A stretch of DNA of 64,000 nucleotides, taken from the NCBI GenBank assembly GCA_977017575.1, contig CDRNVI010000143.1, positions 1-64,000 of the forward strand, given 5' to 3'. A program made the translations under genes and the position numbers. Positions within the stretch are counted from its first letter, which is position 1. Each line of letters opens with the position of its first letter. The DNA is from Paramoeba atlantica. Lineage: Eukaryota > Discosea. The notes under the pieces were generated by a model, which made no database searches, was not told the origin of the DNA, and saw only the letters and a program-made list of their open reading frames with translations. Of this stretch, positions 22,357 to 35,156 are shown piece after piece.

Positions 22357-25300
22357 TCATTCAAAATCTTCAAAATCTTCAAAATCATCAAAATCATCAA
22401 AATCATCATTCTCTGTTGTTGTATCATCATCATCATCATCATCATCATCACTCTTTGATGAGGAGATCTCATCGTCATCAACCAGAAGGAGGAGAGAAGA
22501 TGAAGAAAGAGGAGAGTGGTTAGGATTTCTTTGGGTGGTCTTGTTCTTTTGTAAACAATGATGAGGGAATAAGTTGGTGTTGGTTTGTTGTTGTTGTTGT
22601 TGTGATTTTTTAAAGTGAAAATTTTGTTGTGGTTCATGTGGTTCAACATAAATAAAAGAAGGAGGAGGAGAATCCTTCTCCTCCTCCTCCTTTTTTTTTA
22701 AAGGATTTTGTTTCTTCTTTCTCTTTGGTTGTGATGAAGATGAAGATGGTGGTTGCTGATTGGCAATCCTCATTGAGGAGAGGTGGTGAGTTGGTAGTGG
22801 TGGTAGTAGGAGTGAGGAGGATTGTTGCTCGGAAGAATAAGAAGAAGAAGAAGAAGAAGGAATGATGTTTTGTTGTGAAGTACAAAGAGGAGGTCGAGGA
22901 GGTCGAGGAGGTCGAGGAGGTTGAGGAGGTTGAGGAGGTCGAGGAGGATATTGGAGCTGGTGTTGTCGTTGTGGCAATAATTGTCTGACTCTTTTTGTTC
23001 TTAATTTTGTTGTTGTTTTCTTCTTCTTCTGTAGTTTCTCCCTTTCAAACTCTTTTCTCTTTGTCTGGGGCAAACAAAACCAAATTGCTTTTTCGAATAA
23101 TACGTTCCACCCCTCCCAATGTTCTTCTTCTTCTTTTGCACTATTATCTTTATCCCAGCAGCTGCTTCGCAAAAGGTATTGCACAAAGTTTTTCCATGTA
23201 GGAAATTCATTGTCATCTCTTCGAAAAAAACTTTCCCCACTAATGAGAGCCCACAATAAATCATAATAGAGTTCCTCTTTTGTGAAAAAAGCTTTTGTTT
23301 GTCCTCCATTTGGTCTTCTTGCGCAATATTTAGAGAAGTTTTTTGAATGATGAAAGATGTTCAAATGATCAATAAAGTATTTTACAATCTTTTGAACTTG
23401 TGTCATTTCAAAAATTCGAAGTTGGAGTGAGGGTGAAAGGTCAGCTGGCCCAATATCAACACTCAAGAGAAGTTCTTTTTGGAACAAAGAAGCAGAAGAA
23501 TCAGAAGAACCAGGAGGAAAACAAGAAGAAGAAGAAGAAGAAGACTGAGGAGAAGAAGAATGCTGAAAAGAAGAACACTGAGAAGAAGGACTGAAACAAT
23601 CAGAAGTCAGAGAACAAGAAGAATCAAAAGAAGAATCAGAAGAATCAGAAGAATTAGAAGAATAATCAGCAGAAGAACAAGAAGAAGAATGAGAAGAAAA
23701 AGAAGAATGAGAAGAAGAAGAAGAAGAACGAGAAGAAGAAGAAGAACAAGAAGAAGAAGAAGAACAAGAAGAAGAAAAAGAATGAGAAGAAGAAGAAGAA
23801 CAAGAAGAATCAGAAGAACAAGGATATCCTTGTGAAGAACCAAGTCGTTGAGAAGAACCAAGTCGTTGAGAAGAACAAGAAGAAGAACCAAGTTGAGAAG
23901 AACCAAGTTGTTGAGAATTACTTTTTGCAAAAGAACCTTCTTTTTCTTCTTCTAAATGCTCAACATCCAATTGTTGTTGTTGGAGATGTAACACAAAATG
24001 GGATATCAAATGTGCATCAGAAAAAAGAAGAAAAAATTCTTTCTTTTTTTGAAAAAAAGATAAGAAACGAGAAAATTGTTGAGGAAGACAAGAAGAAGTT
24101 GATGAAGAAGTCAAAAAAGACTTTTCAATCAAAGAGAGAAGAGCATCATGATGTTCTTGAGAAGGTGGTCTTTGACAAAGACCAAAAGAAGAGGTCTCTT
24201 CACAAAAAACACAAGAATATACTGTGTGATGAGAAGGAGGAGGATCCTTCTTGGAGAGGTCACCATTATCACTACACCCATCACCACACCCATCACCACA
24301 CCCATCATCACCACCATCACCTTTTTTTTTCATCTGTTGGAGCTGTTGTGATGAAAAAAAAGGTTCAAAAAACTCCTTCTTAAATCCAACAAATTCCTCC
24401 TCTCCACCAATCCAAAGTGGAAGAGAGCTACTTCCAAATCCTTTCCCACTTCTTTTCATACGAGTCAGTTGGCCTCCCAAAAATTTGTGACAGTATCCAA
24501 AACTGTTAATCAAATCTCGGTAAAGAGCTTGTTGATCCGTGGACAAAGGTTTTGTATCTCGCCCAAAAAAAAGTCCTCCAAAATTAAATTCTTGTGTTGG
24601 GGCCCAATGAGAAAGAAAGAGAAGATCTCGCAAATGCTGAATATAAATCTTTTGCGGGATACAAAAGATTTGATCATGATTACGAATAAAGTCAATCATC
24701 TGAAGAGAAGAAGAAGAAGAAGGAGAAGGTGGTCGAAGAGAAAGTGCCTCAAAAAGACTTTGTAGTTTTAATAATTGATTTCTTTTAATAAAAGACAAAC
24801 TTTCATTAAAACTCACACCAAAAATTCGAATTTCAATCCGTACCCCACCTAGACAACCATCACCATCACCACCTCCGCCCTCCCCTCCTCTCCTCCTACC
24901 ATTAACAATCTTTTCAAATTTAAAGAGTAATTTCTGAAAAGATTTTTCCCGTTGGCGCAGTGCTCCAACTGTCTTTGGCATTTCACTCCACCGAATTTTC
25001 GAGAAATTGGTCAAAAAATGGAGAATTGGTGAATAAATCTTCACCATTGCCCATTTCTCACCCAACAAAAGAAATGGTTTCATTCGAGACCCAAAGGTCA
25101 AAGTTCCAATTGGACACTCCTCTTTGAGAATTTCTTTGAAAAAAAGAAATCCTTTAGTTGTACCACTGCCAACATCACCTTTTTCTCCTCCTTCACCTTC
25201 TCTCCCTTCTCCTCCCCCAACAAGAGGAGGAGCTTCTTCTTCTTCTTCTTGTTCCTCTTCATCATACTTATTGTCATTATCCTTCTTCTCACTTCTTCTT

Positions 25301-28300
25301 CTCTTCCTCACTATCCTCTTCTTTGAGTCAGAGAAGAAAAAAGAAGTTTGGAATGAAGAAAAAATCCCAAAGGATCCAAAAAACCGAAATAATGGAAAAA
25401 AGTTTACAATTGGAATTGGGGGGGGAGGAGGAACAACCACTGTCGCACCAAGGTTTGGGTTTGCTGTTGAAAAAGAGGAGGAGGAAGAAGAAGAAGAAGA
25501 AAGAGAGAGAGAAGATGAGGAAGACAAGCCAGAGGAGGAGGAGGAAGTTTTTTGGGGGAAAAAAGAAGAAGAGATAAGTTTTGGAGAAAAGAGAATAATC
25601 TCTTTCATTGGAATTGTTGTTGAAAAGTCAAAACAACAACAATGTCTCAATTCTTGAGATGATGATGAAAAAGAGATATTTTCTCTATCTTGTAAGGAAC
25701 CAGGAGGTGGTGGGGGAGGGGAATTCGAGAAGGAGGAGGAGAAGGGAGAAGAATGAGAAGAATGAGAAGAAGAGTTTGAACAATGTGACTGCTGCTGCTG
25801 CTGTTGAGGCAAACGAGAAGAACAAGAATAAGAAGAACAAGAAAAAAAAGAACGACTTAAGGCAGAGGAGGAGGAGGAGGGAGACTGTTGCTGCTGCTGC
25901 TGCTGATGTTGCTGAGCATTTGGATCCAAAGTATTCGAACGAGAAGAAATTTGTTGTTGTTGTTGTGGTCCAACAAAAATCTTTGAAGGAGAGGATGATA
26001 CACTCTGATCAGAGAGAAGTGTGGTATCACAAAAAGAAAATTTTCTTAAAAAAGAAAATAAGTCAGCGAATTGTTGTGTTTTTTCACAGTGGTCTGACCA
26101 CTCCTGATCAACAATAGGAGGATCATCAGCATCATCATCACTCCAAAAAGTATGTTTTCCACCGTAACTTCCCACTCGAATATGAGAGACATCACATAAC
26201 TGTAAGGCTTTCACAATCAATGAAATCGAAAAATTTTGTGTTTTCCGGATCACACACTTTCGAGGAGAAGATTTTGGAGGAGGAGAAGATTTTTTCGAGG
26301 AAAAAGAAGAAGAGGAGACATCTTCACCATCTCCTTCTTCATCAAATCCAGGTTGAAGGTCGACTGAAAGGACTCCGTAAATATTCAAAAAGTGAACAAA
26401 AGCTGTCCGTTTTGGAAAAGATTGTTCAGTATCAGGAAACCAAAGAAAAACTGGTTGAATAGAGAGGATATTCACGAAGGGATAACGAAATAAAAGAGGA
26501 TCTTCAGGGAGAGAACACGAAAAAGAATCAGGTATCAAAAGAGTTGATGGCCCTCCAACAAATAAAGGAAGCTCAGAGACAGGCAGCCAAAAGGTGTAAA
26601 AATCTAAATCTACCAATCCATCCGCCCATATTGGCAGTTGAGGTAAATCCAGAATGGATTTACCATCACATTCACCATCACCATCACCATCACCATCACC
26701 ATCACCATCACCATCACCATCACCATCACCATCACCATTACCACCAAAAGACTGCTTTGAAGAAGGAAAGTATTCTTCTTCTTCTTTACTTTCTTCTTCT
26801 TCTTCCCCTTCCTCTTTTACTTCTTCAATTGTCCCTTCTTCTTCTTCTTTTTCTCCAAAAAAAGAAGTTACACAGTGGTAGTGGTGTGACTCTTCTTCCT
26901 CTTCTTCAGACAAAGACCGAATAGAATGATCATCACCATCACCATCACCATCACCATCGCCATCATCCATCTTTTTTGGTTCAAAAAAAATTACATCATC
27001 ATTGTCACTAAAAATTTAAAAAAAAACAATAAATTAGAAAAAAAACAAAATGAAAAAAAGAAAAGAAAAGAAAAAAACAATACTTAATAATAAAAAAAAT
27101 AAAGAAAAACAACACTTAATAAAAAAAATAGATATTTTAGTGTGAACCTGAAAGAAGAAAAAGAGAGTTGTGGAGACGAAACATTAAGTATATGATCTCT
27201 TTCTTCTGTTTTCTCCTCGTTATAACTACTCATCATGAAGAGTAGTGATTCTTCTGTAAAGAAAAAATAAGAAAAAATTTTCTTCATTGTGTTTTTGTTC
27301 ATTGAACCTTCCTCCCAACCCAAAACCCAAAGGAGAGAGAGAGAAGAGAGAGAGAGGGAGGGAGGTTGAAAGAAAGAAAATAAAATGAAACAGAGATGAG
27401 ATACCTTTTGTTTTGAGGGATGATGGCAGTGCTGATGAAAAGGGTGGGATAAGAGATAACCTCCTCTTTTCCTCTTCTTTTGTGTCCTCTCCTCTCATCC
27501 TGAAAGATGGAAGTGGTGATGGTGATAAAACATTCTTCTTTTTCTTAAATGATGATGATTTACAAGAAGAAAAAAACTTCTTTTTATCTCCTCTAGAAAA
27601 ATTAAGAAAAAAAAGGTATCATGTTGTTAGAACAAAAATATCTTAACATCATTTTTTTTTGTGACTTTAATTACTTTTTCTATATTTTTTTTTTAAAAAA
27701 AAAAAAAAAAAAAAAACAAAACTGTTGATCAGAAAAAGAAGAATGAGAAGAAGAAGAATGAGAAGAAAAAGAATAATAATCTTCATTATCATTCCTTTTC
27801 AAAGGGTTTTGGGTTCTGCTTTTTTTGTCAATCTTCTTCTTCTTCTTAGCCACCACCACCAGAGAGGGAGACTGAGAACCATGGGATTGAGAACCAAATT
27901 GTTGGGATAAAAATTGAGATGATGATTGAGACTTAGTTGGCTGAGATGTTGGCCACTTGAAAATTTCTTTCTCCTGAAACACTCCCCTAAACCCAAAATA
28001 ACATTAGATGAAAATAGTTGAATTTAATAAAAAGAAACAAAAAAATTTTAATTTAAAAAAGAACAACAAAGAAAAAATAAAAAAGACCACATCAACACAC
28101 AACACACAACACATAATACACAATCAATCAATCAATCTATCAATCAATCAATCAAAAAAAAATTGAAAACAAACATTCCAGCAGACAATGGAGAAGGCTG
28201 CCCCTTTTCTTGCAGAGAACATTGCAGCAAAGAGGATTGGTGAGAAGGGAAAGGAAAAGGGGAAGGAGGAGAAGGGGAAGGGGAAGGCTGCTGATGAGAT

Positions 28301-30070
28301 GGAGAAGGAGAAGGAGAAGGAGAAGGAGAAGGAGAAGGAGAAGGAGAAGGAGAAAGAGAAGGAGAAGGAGAAGGAGAAGGAGAAGGGGATGATGATAGAG
28401 AAGGGGGTGATGGAGAAGGAGAAGAAGAAGAAGGAGGAGGAGAATTAGAGATTTTTTTTCGGTGATTTATCTTCTTCTTTTTTGTTTTGAGAGATGGAGC
28501 AGGAGAAAGTTTCTTCTTCAGTTTTTCAACCCCTCCATCATCCACTAAATAAAATCAAAAAAAAAAAGGAATTGATAAAACTATTTTTCAATAATAAAGA
28601 AAAAGAGAAAAATCAAAAAGTGAACCAGTAGAACAATAATATTGTGGTAGACCATTATCAGTCACAAAGAAGGATCCAGCTTCATCTCTATTCTCACCAC
28701 AATTTTTCTGAATGTTCCTTTTTTTAGAATATCCATAAGGGGGAACCTTCCAAAATAGTATTCTTTGTTGATGATAAAAGAAGTTTTTTGAGTCTTCTGA
28801 AAGACTTTTTCTTCGACGATGACAATGATATCGAGATGGTTCAGATGATTGGCAGTGGATTTGTTGTCTTTCTTGGGGGGGGGGGGGGAGAGCATCCAAA
28901 TCAGCAACAACAGGATCACCAGCAAGAGCAACAGCAGCAGCAGCAGGAACAGCAACAGGAGCAATAGCAGCAGCAGCAATATTGCTGTTGCTGGAAAGAC
29001 TTCTCTTTCGATGAGTGGCACCAAGAGCAGCAACAGGATCACCAACAGCAGCAGCAGTAGCAGCAATAGCAGCAGGAGCAGCAACAGGATCACCAGCAGC
29101 AACAGCAGCAGGAGCCGGAGCAGAAGCAGCAACATTGCTGTTGCTGGAAAGACTTCTCTTTTGATGAGTGGTGCCAAGAGCAGCAACAGGAGCAGAAGCA
29201 GCAACATTGCTGTTGCCGGAAAGACTTCTCTTTCGATGAGTGGTGCCAGGAGCAGGAGCCGGAGCAGAAGCAGCAACATTGCTGTTGCTGGAAAGACTTC
29301 TCTTTCGATGAGTGGCACCAGGAGCAGGAGCCAGAGCAGAAGCAGCAACATTGCTGTTGCTGGAAAGACTTCTCTTTTGATGAGTGGCGCCAAGAGCAGC
29401 AACAGGAGCAGAAGCAGCAACATTGCTGTTGCCGGAAAGACCTCTCTTTCGATGAGTGGCACCAGGAGCAGCAGCAGGAGCAGAAGCAGCAACATTGCTG
29501 TTGCCAGAAAGACTTCTCTTTCGATGAGTGGTGCCAGGAGCAGCAACAGGAGCAGAAGCAGCAACATTGCTGTTGCCGGAAAGACTTCTCTTTTGATGAG
29601 TGGCGCCAGGAGCAGAAGCCGGAGCAGAAGCAGCAACATTGCTGTTGCTGGAAAGACCTTTCTTTCGATGAGTGGCACCAGGAGCAGCAGCAGGAGCAGA
29701 AGCAGCAACATTGCTGTTGCTGGAAAGACTTCTCTTTTGATGAGTGGCACCAGGAGCAGCAACAGGAGCAGAAGCAGCAACATTGCTGTTGCCAGAAAGA
29801 CCTCTCTTTCGATGAGTGGCACCAGGAGCAGCAACAGGAGCAGAAGCAGCAACATTGCTGTTGCTGGAAAGACTTCTCTTTTGATGAGTGGCACCAGAAG
29901 CAGCAACAGCAGCAGCAGCAGCAGCATTATTACAAGAAACACTTTTTTTTTTGCCTAAAGAAAGGGTTATCAGAAGAAAAAAAAAGGAAAAAGGGGGTAG
30001 TTAAGAGAGGAGAGAGAAAAGAAAGGGTTTAAAGTCAGATTTAAAAAAACCAACCTTGATAGTTCAACAT
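22357..30070 (-). CDS. Large unrecognised multi-exon protein, 2307 aa, with 24-residue KR repeats
   Basis: Seven exons by GT-AG sites and frame: 30070-30055, 29954-28626, 28544-28175, 27986-27723, 27592-27405, 27253-27148 and 27007-22357 (stop TGA). They total 6924 nt, exactly 2308 codons. Exon 2 carries about eleven tandem 24-residue units (GATHRKRSLSSNS plus an Ala/Pro/Val linker), then a non-repetitive part (RILFWKVPPYGYSKKRN, FFVTDNGLPQYYCS). Exon 3 holds an (SP)n tract. Exon 7 begins with acidic (DG)n, (E)n and Ser/Gln tracts that separate globular islands (LPIWADGLVDLDFYTFWLPV, LCDVSHIRVGSYGGKHTFW, RIEIRIFGVSFNESLSF, IYIQHLRDLLFLSHWAPTQE, FPTWKNFVQYLLRSSCW). Basic repeats and acidic tails suggest a nuclear or chromatin protein, which is inference. 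I recognise no domain family. The start ATG lies in a 16-nt coding exon and is the weakest part. Confidence 0.6.
29100..29945 (-). repeat. 72-bp coding tandem repeat
   Basis: Eleven near-identical 72-bp units (a twelfth, displaced copy is near 29000). Each encodes 24 residues in the large minus-strand gene: THRKRSLSSNS followed by NVAASAPVAAPGA. Because 72 is a multiple of three, all frames stay open on both strands. The KR-centred core is the most conserved part of the unit. Confidence 0.85.
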
Positions 30071-30703
30071 ATTCAGAACCAAAAAAAAACTGAAATAAGA
30101 GCGCAGGGGGAGAGTGGTACAAAAAATACTAAAACGAAAGGATAAAATCGTTTCTCTAAAGAAAGAGTAAAAAAAAAAAAAAAAAGAAAATGTTCTTTTC
30201 TTTTTCGCCCAACAAAAAATAAAAAAAAATGAGTTTTTTTGTTGTGCAAGTGAAAACTCAAGAATAAAAAAAATCACAATCCCAAGGGAATACAACAATT
30301 CAGACTATTTAAAAAAAAAACTATTTGAAAATTCATACCTCTTTTATTTTGTGACATAAAAAAGTTCTTTTTGAATTCAAAAAAGTTCACAGAAATTTCA
30401 TTTGTAGAGTGAGCGAGTGAGTGTGACACCACATAAATCAAAAACTCTCTGAAAAAATCACTAAAACCAAAAATTAAAAAAAGATCCTTTTCACTATCAA
30501 AATGAGTTAAAATAAATCAAACCAAAAAGGAATCATCCCTTCCAAAGCGTGTGGTGTGTGTTTTTGTGTTCTCTATTCTCTCTATTCTCTTTGCTTCCTT
30601 ATTTTTCCTTCCATCCTACATTCTTTTCATTTGGTTTCCTTTTCTTTTTTTTCATTATTTTTGATTCTTTGTAATAACATATTTTTGTTTCATTACGACA
30701 AGT
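30071..30703. promoter_or_regulatory. Shared intergenic region between two divergent genes
   Basis: The start codons of the minus-strand 2307-aa gene and the plus-strand ParB-like gene are 633 bp apart and point away from each other, so this stretch must hold both promoters and 5' leaders. It is AT-rich with poly-A/poly-T runs (30165-30185, 30220-30240). The plus-side leader is T/C-rich. No specific box is identified. Confidence 0.5.
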
Positions 30704-30750
30704 ATGATGAAACAAGCGAAGATTGATTTTCAATCGAACCATCAACAACC

Positions 30751-30781
<31 letters not shown>

Positions 30782-33700
30782 CCACAACAATCGCAACTCC
30801 AACTACAACCACAACAACAACAACAATCGCAACTACAGAATCCACAACAGGGGGATTCTGTTTCCCTCTCTCAACAAGATGCAGCAACACCAACAATCCG
30901 AACAATGACAGAAATAATTCAAGAACAAAATATTGAAAAAAAAGTCGAATACCTCAAAACATTTTGGACAATTCCATCAAGAGGATCTGCAACACAAAAC
31001 AAAGAAACCCTTCCAACACATCTCCAAGAACTTGAAAATGAATCCATGATTGAGATATTAGCAAGTCAATATTATGATGATCCGGTAATTATGGTTGATT
31101 ATGGTTGTTGATTGTTATGGTTGTTGTGTGGTTGTATGTAATTGTGGTTGTTGTGGTTGTAGTTGTGGTTGTTGTTTGTTGTTTGGTTGTTGTTGTTTTT
31201 TGTTTGGGGAAGGGAAAAAAAGAGCACCAGAGGTTTGTTTGTTTGTTTTTTTGGCGAGGAAATCTTCTTTTCAGCAAAAAAAAATTCGCGAATTTTTTTG
31301 TTTTTTGTTTTGTTTTTTGTTTGTTTTTTGTTTTTTGTTTTTTGTTTTTTCTGTCAGCAGTTTGAGAAAAGAAAGAAGAAAATTTCTTCAGAAAGAATGA
31401 AATGAAGAGAATATTATTATAACTCTTTCAGTATTTTTTTTATTTATCTTTTTTTTCTTTTCAAAAACAAACACTTAGGAAGTGAATTCACGATGCATAA
31501 GCTCTGAAAAGGAACAAAATGCATTGAAACAATCACTTTCTCAAAGCGGATGGAATTTGGGTTTGCTTGGTCTTTTTTGTTTTGCTAAAAAAATGAATTG
31601 TGATGGAAACAAAGAAATTCGAGTGACAAATGAAAATCTTGTAATGTTTTCTGCAATTGATGGACGACACCGTTGTCTCGTTTTGAAGGTATTTTTCTTT
31701 TTTTTTTCAATGTTCTTTCAAGAGTGCAAGAAAGGGGAGTGTTTCTTGTTGGGGGGGGGGTGTTGTTGTGATTTGGTTTTTTTTGTGTTGTGGGTTTTGG
31801 GTTTTGGGTTTGTGTTTATGGATATATTTTTATAGGAGTGGAATTCCATACTTTCAACAACATGCTTTTTTTTTGTTTTGTTTTGTGTGTTGTGTTGTAG
31901 AAGGATAAAATAATACAACACCAATAATGCACAACAACAACCTTTAAAAACCCCATTAATTACCCTATCCCCACCTGGTTATTGACCCCCCTTTTTTTTC
32001 TCTAAATTCTCTGATTTATAGAATTTGAGTTTTACTCATAATGATGTTTTGGGTTCAGAAACAACACCCTTCTTTCCTCTTTCTGCTTCCTCCTCCTTAT
32101 CATTTCTTACTTCTTCTTCTCTTTCTTCTTTTTCTTTTTCTCCTTCTTCTTCTTCTTCTTCTTCTTCTTCTTCTTCTTCTTCTTCTTCTTCTTCTTCTTC
32201 TTCATTGTACAAGAAGTTTCGAACCATTTGCCGAGGGAGATGGTGGTCTTTTACGAACTTTAATTCTGAACCACAACAAAAACTATTTTTTCTTTTTGAA
32301 GGGATTGCTTCAACAAACCGAAATGTTTTTGTTCAATGGACATTATTGGATTTTGTTCGTGCAATTCGAAAAATTCGACAAAATTTTGAAAGGGCTGATT
32401 TTGAAGAAGAAGAAGAAGAAAAGGGAGGAGGAGATAGCAGAGGAGATGATAGCAATAAGGCTGGTGAGTTGAAAGACAGTGAGGAGAAGGCTGAGGAGAA
32501 GACTGAGGAGGAGAAGAAGACTGAGGAGGAGGAGGAGGAAGGAGGGAAGAGGAGAAAAACAAAGAAAAAAAAAAAGAAAAAAAAGAAAAAAAAGAAAATG
32601 ACAGAAAATTTTTTAAAAAAACTTTTGCAGTTAGAACACACCTCATCAAAACAAACACTTCTTCGGATGGCTAATACAATTTTAAATTCTGCCGGAATGG
32701 AGTCTCAAATGATTCGATATTTAGTTCAGAGTGATTTGATTGTTGAAGAGAAAGGAGAAGGAGAAGGAGAAAGAGGAGAAGGAAAAGGAAGACGAGATTC
32801 AAAGGTTTTTTATTTTTTATTAATTTTAAAATATTTAAAGAATATCCTTATTTTTTTAATTTAAACCCCTCCCATAAAAAAGCCAACAACCCTCTTTTTT
32901 TCTTTTTTCTTTTTCTTTTCTTTCTTTATTGCAAATATTAATTTGAAGAAAAAACTCTTCTCTTCTCTCTCTTCTCTCTCTTCTCTTTTCTTCTTTCTTC
33001 TCTTATTTCTCTCTTTTCTCTTCCCTCTTTCTCTCATTTCTCTTTTTTCTCTCTTCTCTTCTCTTTTCTTCTCCCGGCGGGGTTCTCTTCTCCCGGGTTC
33101 TCTTCTCCCTGGTTCTCCTATCTATCTCTTCTTTCCTTTTCTTTTTTTTTTTAGAAAGTAGATTTTGTTTTAAATGTACTTGAATTTTGGAGAGTTCTTC
33201 ATTTGAGCACATATAAAGATATTTTTTATCGTGGCTTTTTTATGTGTGGACCTGTACAACAACAACAACACACCACCACCACCACCACCACCACCACCAC
33301 CACCACAATGTCTCCTTTTGTGGGTGTTGGTTCTCCTATCTCGTCTTCAGAGCATCCATCGTCATCATTGCCATCGCTATCATCCTCCTGTTTCTTTGCT
33401 CAAAACGATCAAAAGAGAACTGAATTTCTTCAATTTTGTGCTTCCAATCTAAAGCATGTGAGTTCAAAATCAAGTATTGGTTTATTTCATCAGAAATTTA
33501 AAGAAATTTTTATCCCAGAAGATGCTCAAAATTTCATTTTAACTGGCCCTCTTCCGATGAACATCATTAATCGAAACTGTCGAAAAGGTTTATCTTTTAT
33601 TTTTTTTCTTCTTTTTTTTTCTCTCTAATTAGAAAAGAACCACACAAAACATACAACACACAACACAACACAACACAACACAACACAACACAACACAACA

Positions 33701-34202
33701 CAACACAACACAACACAACACAACACAACACAACACAACTACAAAAAAAAAACCTGTGGCTGCTCTGTTGTGCTTTATTCATTTTTTAAGAAATAATTTT
33801 ATTAATTATTTTAAATAATTTTAATAGATACGAAACAACAACAACAACCTGCCAAAACTACTAATAGTATCATTGAGGGAGATGGTGGTGACAATGAGAT
33901 TATTGTTATTTCTGATGATGAAGTTTTTTCATTGTCACCAGTAATAATAAGTTGTTTGAAGAGTGGTGATGATAAGGAAGAAGAAGAGAAGGAAAGGGAA
34001 AGAGAAAGTGTTTCGGATGATAGTAAAGAAGAAAAGAGAGATGATAAAGAAGAAAAAGAAACTGCTGAGGAAAAGAAAAAAGAAAGAGAGAAGAAAAAGG
34101 GAGAAAGAGAACAACATACTACTGCCACCACAACATCATTATTATCATTTCTATACCAAAAAATAATCCACTTTTACCTTTTCAATATTTTATCACTACA
34201 AG

Positions 34203-34261
<59 letters not shown>

Positions 34262-35108
34262 AACTCTTTTTCTTCTTCTTCTTTGAACTACCATTGTAAC
34301 ATCGTCACTTCTTTAAAAAAAAAGAAGCATTACAAAAAGTTCGATAAAATGATAAAAGAAATTTCTTTTCACGGTTTTAGTTATCTCTCAACCCAACCTG
34401 CCAGTCTCTCTTTGAAGCATTCTTCTTCTTCTTCTTCTTCTTCATTAGATGGAAATAAAAACCCCTCGATTACCATCGTATCATCGATCGAAGACTTGCT
34501 TGCTGAGGTAACTACTATTTATCTATCTCTCTTCTCTCTCTCTTGGTTAAAAAATCATTTTTTTTATTTAAAATGATTGAAATTTTTTTTTAAAAAAAGG
34601 AAAAAAAGAAAAAACATATCGATATTATCTTTTTTAGTTCTTTTACCAATGATGGTGATGATAAAAGAGTTGCAACTGCTGGTTTTGAACTGGTTTTTTA
34701 TTTTCTTATTTTCTCATTTTATTTATATTTATTTAAAAATTATTTATTTTTTATCTTTTCTTTTCTCTAAACCCAAATCATATTGGTCTTTCTAAAATCC
34801 CCTTTCTTCCACCCAACACCCTAACACCCTAAAACCCTAACCTCAGTTGTACGAACTTCAAAATTTTACCAACCTGCTTAACATTATCAAAGAAATGAAT
34901 AAGTTAATTGTTTTCTTTGTTCCATTGAGTCGCTTTGAATTCACTCTCGATCAATTAAACAAAAAACAAATTTTAATTGATTCTATTTGGTTATTTTTTT
35001 ATTTATTTTTCCCACCAAATCCAAACACACACACACATAATACAACAATACTCTCTTCTTCTGAACTCTCTTCTGAACACATGTGTCACCCTAAACCCTC
35101 TTTTCTTT

Positions 35109-35156
<48 letters not shown>

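Noticed and set aside
28849..29958. 369-codon plus-strand frame (IAVAGKTSLSMSG repeats) and 426-codon minus-strand Leu-rich frame over the 72-bp array
   Set aside because: A 72-bp unit keeps every frame open. Only the minus frame with THRKRSLSSNS connects by splice sites to coding exons on both sides.
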